The notes under the pieces were generated by a model. The model searched no databases and was not told the DNA's origin. It worked only from the letters and a program-made list of their open reading frames with translations. This document shows positions 61,473 to 64,000 of a stretch of DNA of 64,000 bases, one piece after another; the stretch's first letter is position 1; each line of letters opens with the position of its first letter. The DNA comes from Rhinopomastus cyanomelas (lineage: Eukaryota; Chordata; Aves; Bucerotiformes; Rhinopomastidae): the NCBI GenBank assembly GCA_013400115.1, contig VXBP01001835.1, positions 1-64,000 on the forward strand, given 5' to 3'. A program made the translations under genes and the position numbers.

Positions 61473-62949
61473 GTATGTTATCTCTCAATAAACTACATTC
61501 ATGTATGTTATTTCTTTAAATTACAGATGTGTGAGCTTAGCATTACAGGCTTTTTATAGAAAAGTTTAGTGTTTGGAACAGATCAGCACCATCAAATGTT
61601 GTTTCTCTTAACATCAAGGCTGAAATACAGGAGTGTTATAATGAGTTGTTGGGAGTTTTTTAATTATGTTTATGTAGATACTTTTGTTATACAGATACTA
61701 GACAAGAAACAGTGATTTAAGAAAACCAGCTGTCCTTTTAAATCCACGTCATAGCAGCCACTTAAAATATGTGGCATTTTTATGATTTCATTTATGATCT
61801 ATTTGTTTTATTGTGCACTAGAAAAAAAAAGGGCTCATGATAGAGCTCTTGAGTTTCATGAAGAATCTTACAGTTTTATTAGAAGAATGAAAGAATGATT
61901 TTCAAAAGTGCTAGGAAAATAAGAAGTAAGTCACAGTAGTATAACTTTGTGGTGCCAGTGCCTATTAGATATTTCTTCACTTCATATTAAATAATTGCCA
62001 AGCCAAGGATTTTTTTGATGAATCATCATAAGGAGTTGACTGAAATTGTAATTCACTACTGCTCTTCAGTGCTGTGTTAGCCAGTGAGTACAGATAAAAG
62101 ACTTCAGCCAGCATTCCTTCCGAAGACTTAAAAAATTCTCACCACCACCACAAAAATGCCCTGTTTGTCTTTGCAATGCTTGTCCAGTTGATTTAGAGAC
62201 ACTTATTTTTTTACTACTTGGAGTAGCCATCGTTCCAGTCACTTGCTGGAAGATTTAAAGTAGCTTTAAGAGTTGCCTTGAGAAACCCACTTCTCAGCTT
62301 TCCATTAACACTCCTTTAAGATCTGAAGTTCATGTAAGATTATGTACATGATGCAATAAATCTGTTTGGCTGCCCACTTCAGTTCCTTGGAATTCCCCAT
62401 CCTTACATTTCAAGAGGCTGATATTACTTCCCTTAGCACTATCATGCTTCCCACAGAGGACAAAAACCTGCTTAGTTAGTGAAATTGGCCTTTGCTAATT
62501 CTTCAGACGCCAGTGGTGAAATGTCAGGAGTGAACATGTTCAATGATTGGTCCTTTTAAATAATAGAAGGAAGCTGTTGTGGCATCTCATTTTGAAAGTA
62601 ATTTCTTGGTTCTTCCAGGTCTTGTTGTCTGCACTCACATCTAGTCTTGTTTGGCTACATTCAGTGCCAACTTTTAGTTTTATTTCAGCTTGACAGAGCA
62701 GTCTATGTTTCACAGTGTCCTCAATGCTACATTCAGCAACCAGAATGTCACCTCGAAGGTGCCTACAGATCTGAGTATTATCTCAGTAGTATTGCTCTTC
62801 AGAATAAGCCGCTGTTTAAAGAGAAGGTTTGGTGTCACTCATTACTTTTGTGTTGCTTTGTGGTGGCAATGGAAGGAGCTGAGATGCTGCTGAAGCAGAA
62901 AGAAGCCCTGGAAGTCTGTACAGTGTTGCATTCTGATGTGATATTTGGA
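61473..62949 (+). other. PATJ: PATJ intron running towards the window edge
   Basis: No PATJ exon matching the next segment (start of PDZ4) is recognisable. An open frame at 62647-62967 has no PDZ features. Confidence 0.65.
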
Positions 62950-63017
62950 ACCATAGATCAGTTTTGACTGAAAGAGACCTTCAAGATCATAAAGTCCAAC
63001 CTTTTCGTAGTCCTGTC
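62950..63017 (-). mobile_element. CR1 LINE, left part of an interrupted old copy
   Basis: Starts ACCATAGATCAG, then GAGACCTTCAAGATCATAAA, GTCCAACC. It is broken by younger CR1 copies and resumes at about 63701. Confidence 0.8.
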
Positions 63018-63283
63018 ATCACAGAATCGCAGAATGTGGTTGGAAGGGACCTCAAATGACCATCCACTCCAATCCCCCTGCCACAGAAGGATCACCTAGA
63101 GCAGGTTGCACAGAAACATATCCAGGCGGGTTTTAAACGTCTCCAGAGAAGGAGATTCCACAACCTCCCTGGGAATCCCTTTCCAGGGCTCTGTCACCCT
63201 CACTGGGAAGAAGTTCCTTCTCAAATTGATGTGGAACCTCCTCTATTCCAGCTCACACCCACTGCCCCTTGTCCTATCATTAG
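63018..63283 (-). mobile_element. CR1 LINE nested in an older CR1
   Basis: Starts ATCACAGAATCGCAGAATG and ends CTTGTCCTATCATTAG, where another CR1 begins. Either 5'-truncated there or cut by the next insertion. Confidence 0.9.
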
Positions 63284-63700
63284 ATCATAGAATCATTAGG
63301 GATTGGAAGGGACCTCGAAAGATCATCTAGTCCAATCCCCCTGACACAGCAGGATCACCTAGACCAAGTCACACAGGAACACATCCAGGCAGTTTTTAAA
63401 CAGCCTCCAGTGAAGGAGACTCCACAACACCCCTGGGAATCCCTTTCCAGTGCTCCGTCACCCTCACCATGAAGAAGTTCCTTCTTATATTTATACAGAA
63501 CCTCCTATGTTCCAGCTTACAACTCATCGTCCTATTACTAGATGACATTGAGAAGAGCCTGGCTCCATCCTCCCGACACCCACCCTTCAAATATCTATGG
63601 ACATTAATGAGGCCACCCCTCAGTCTCCTCTTCTCCAAGCTAAAGAGACCCAACTCCCTCAGCCTCTCCTCATCACGGAGATGTTCCACTCCCTTCATCA
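63284..63700 (-). mobile_element. Second nested CR1 LINE
   Basis: Starts ATCATAGAATCATTAGGGAT and ends CACTCCCTTCATCA. It carries an ORF2 C-terminal remnant (EERLRELGLFSLEKRRLRGG). Confidence 0.92.
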
Positions 63701-63852
63701 CTAAACCCTGTCCCCCAGTGCAACATCTACCTTTCTCTGAAACACTTCCAGGGATGGTGGTTCAACCCCCTCCCAGGGCAGGCTGTTCCAAGGCCAGACT
63801 ACTCTTTCAGTAACGAAATTCCTCCTGACATCCAACCTGAACCTCCAGTGAC
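63701..63852 (-). mobile_element. CR1 LINE, right part of the interrupted old copy
   Basis: CTAAACCCTGTCCCCCAGTG and AAACACTTCCAGGGATGG continue the copy begun at 62950, ending near CATCCAACCTGAACCTCC. Confidence 0.8.
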
Positions 63853-64000
63853 CAGCTGCCAGCTCTAAGTGTGAGCAGTCAAGCTGAGGAGTTATCAGTC
63901 ATAGATTCATGTAGTTACAACTGAAAGGACATGAAATGGGTTCTGCCTGTTGGTAAAAATCCCTGACCTACTGGAAAACAAGATGCTGGAAGCCTTAAAC

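Noticed and set aside
62647..62967. Candidate additional PATJ exon
   Set aside because: No PDZ4-like sequence and the 3' part runs into CR1.
1..64000. tRNA, rRNA, CRISPR, bacterial operons or phage-like systems
   Set aside because: None seen; the window is vertebrate nuclear DNA with spliced genes and CR1 LINEs.

Overview
This is a stretch of bird nuclear genome. About twenty copies or nested clusters of the LINE CR1 are recognisable by their 3' ends, which carry the ATTCTATG-type terminal repeat on the plus strand or its complement near CATAGAAT on the minus strand. Two vertebrate genes can be read exon by exon: TM2D1 on the minus strand and the 5' half of PATJ (INADL) on the plus strand. 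They are divergently arranged, as in the mammalian order NFIA - TM2D1 - PATJ, so the gene-free left flank probably faces the NFIA side (known synteny; NFIA itself is not visible). By hand tally CR1 covers about 9 kb, roughly 15% of the window. That is high for a bird and suggests a CR1-rich lineage such as Piciformes (inference only).

Layout. 1-15,000 is intergenic: CR1 fragments, otherwise single-copy-looking sequence with no supportable gene. 15,030-29,660 is TM2D1 on the minus strand, with six coding exons giving 202 codons and a complete reading frame. 29,440-30,080 is a CpG-rich promoter that also holds a roughly 56-bp spaced series of AAGATGGC (YY1-like) motifs. 30,090-32,870 is a short intergenic gap with two CR1 copies. 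32,870-33,290 is a second CpG-rich block, the likely PATJ promoter. 38,184-61,472 holds the first twelve coding exons of PATJ (535 codons: an L27 domain, PDZ1, PDZ2, PDZ3 and the start of the linker before PDZ4). The gene continues past the right edge.

The genes are unrelated in function. TM2D1 is a small two-pass membrane protein with a TM2 domain. PATJ is a multi-PDZ scaffold of the Crumbs epithelial-polarity complex. They are neighbours by ancient synteny and do not form an operon.

The most distinctive points are an apparent U12-type AT-AC first intron in TM2D1, the YY1-like motif array between the two genes, and nested CR1 insertions. One nested cluster carries a single N at a junction that looks like a collapsed assembly gap. 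I found no convincing novel system. I found no tRNA, rRNA or CRISPR array.
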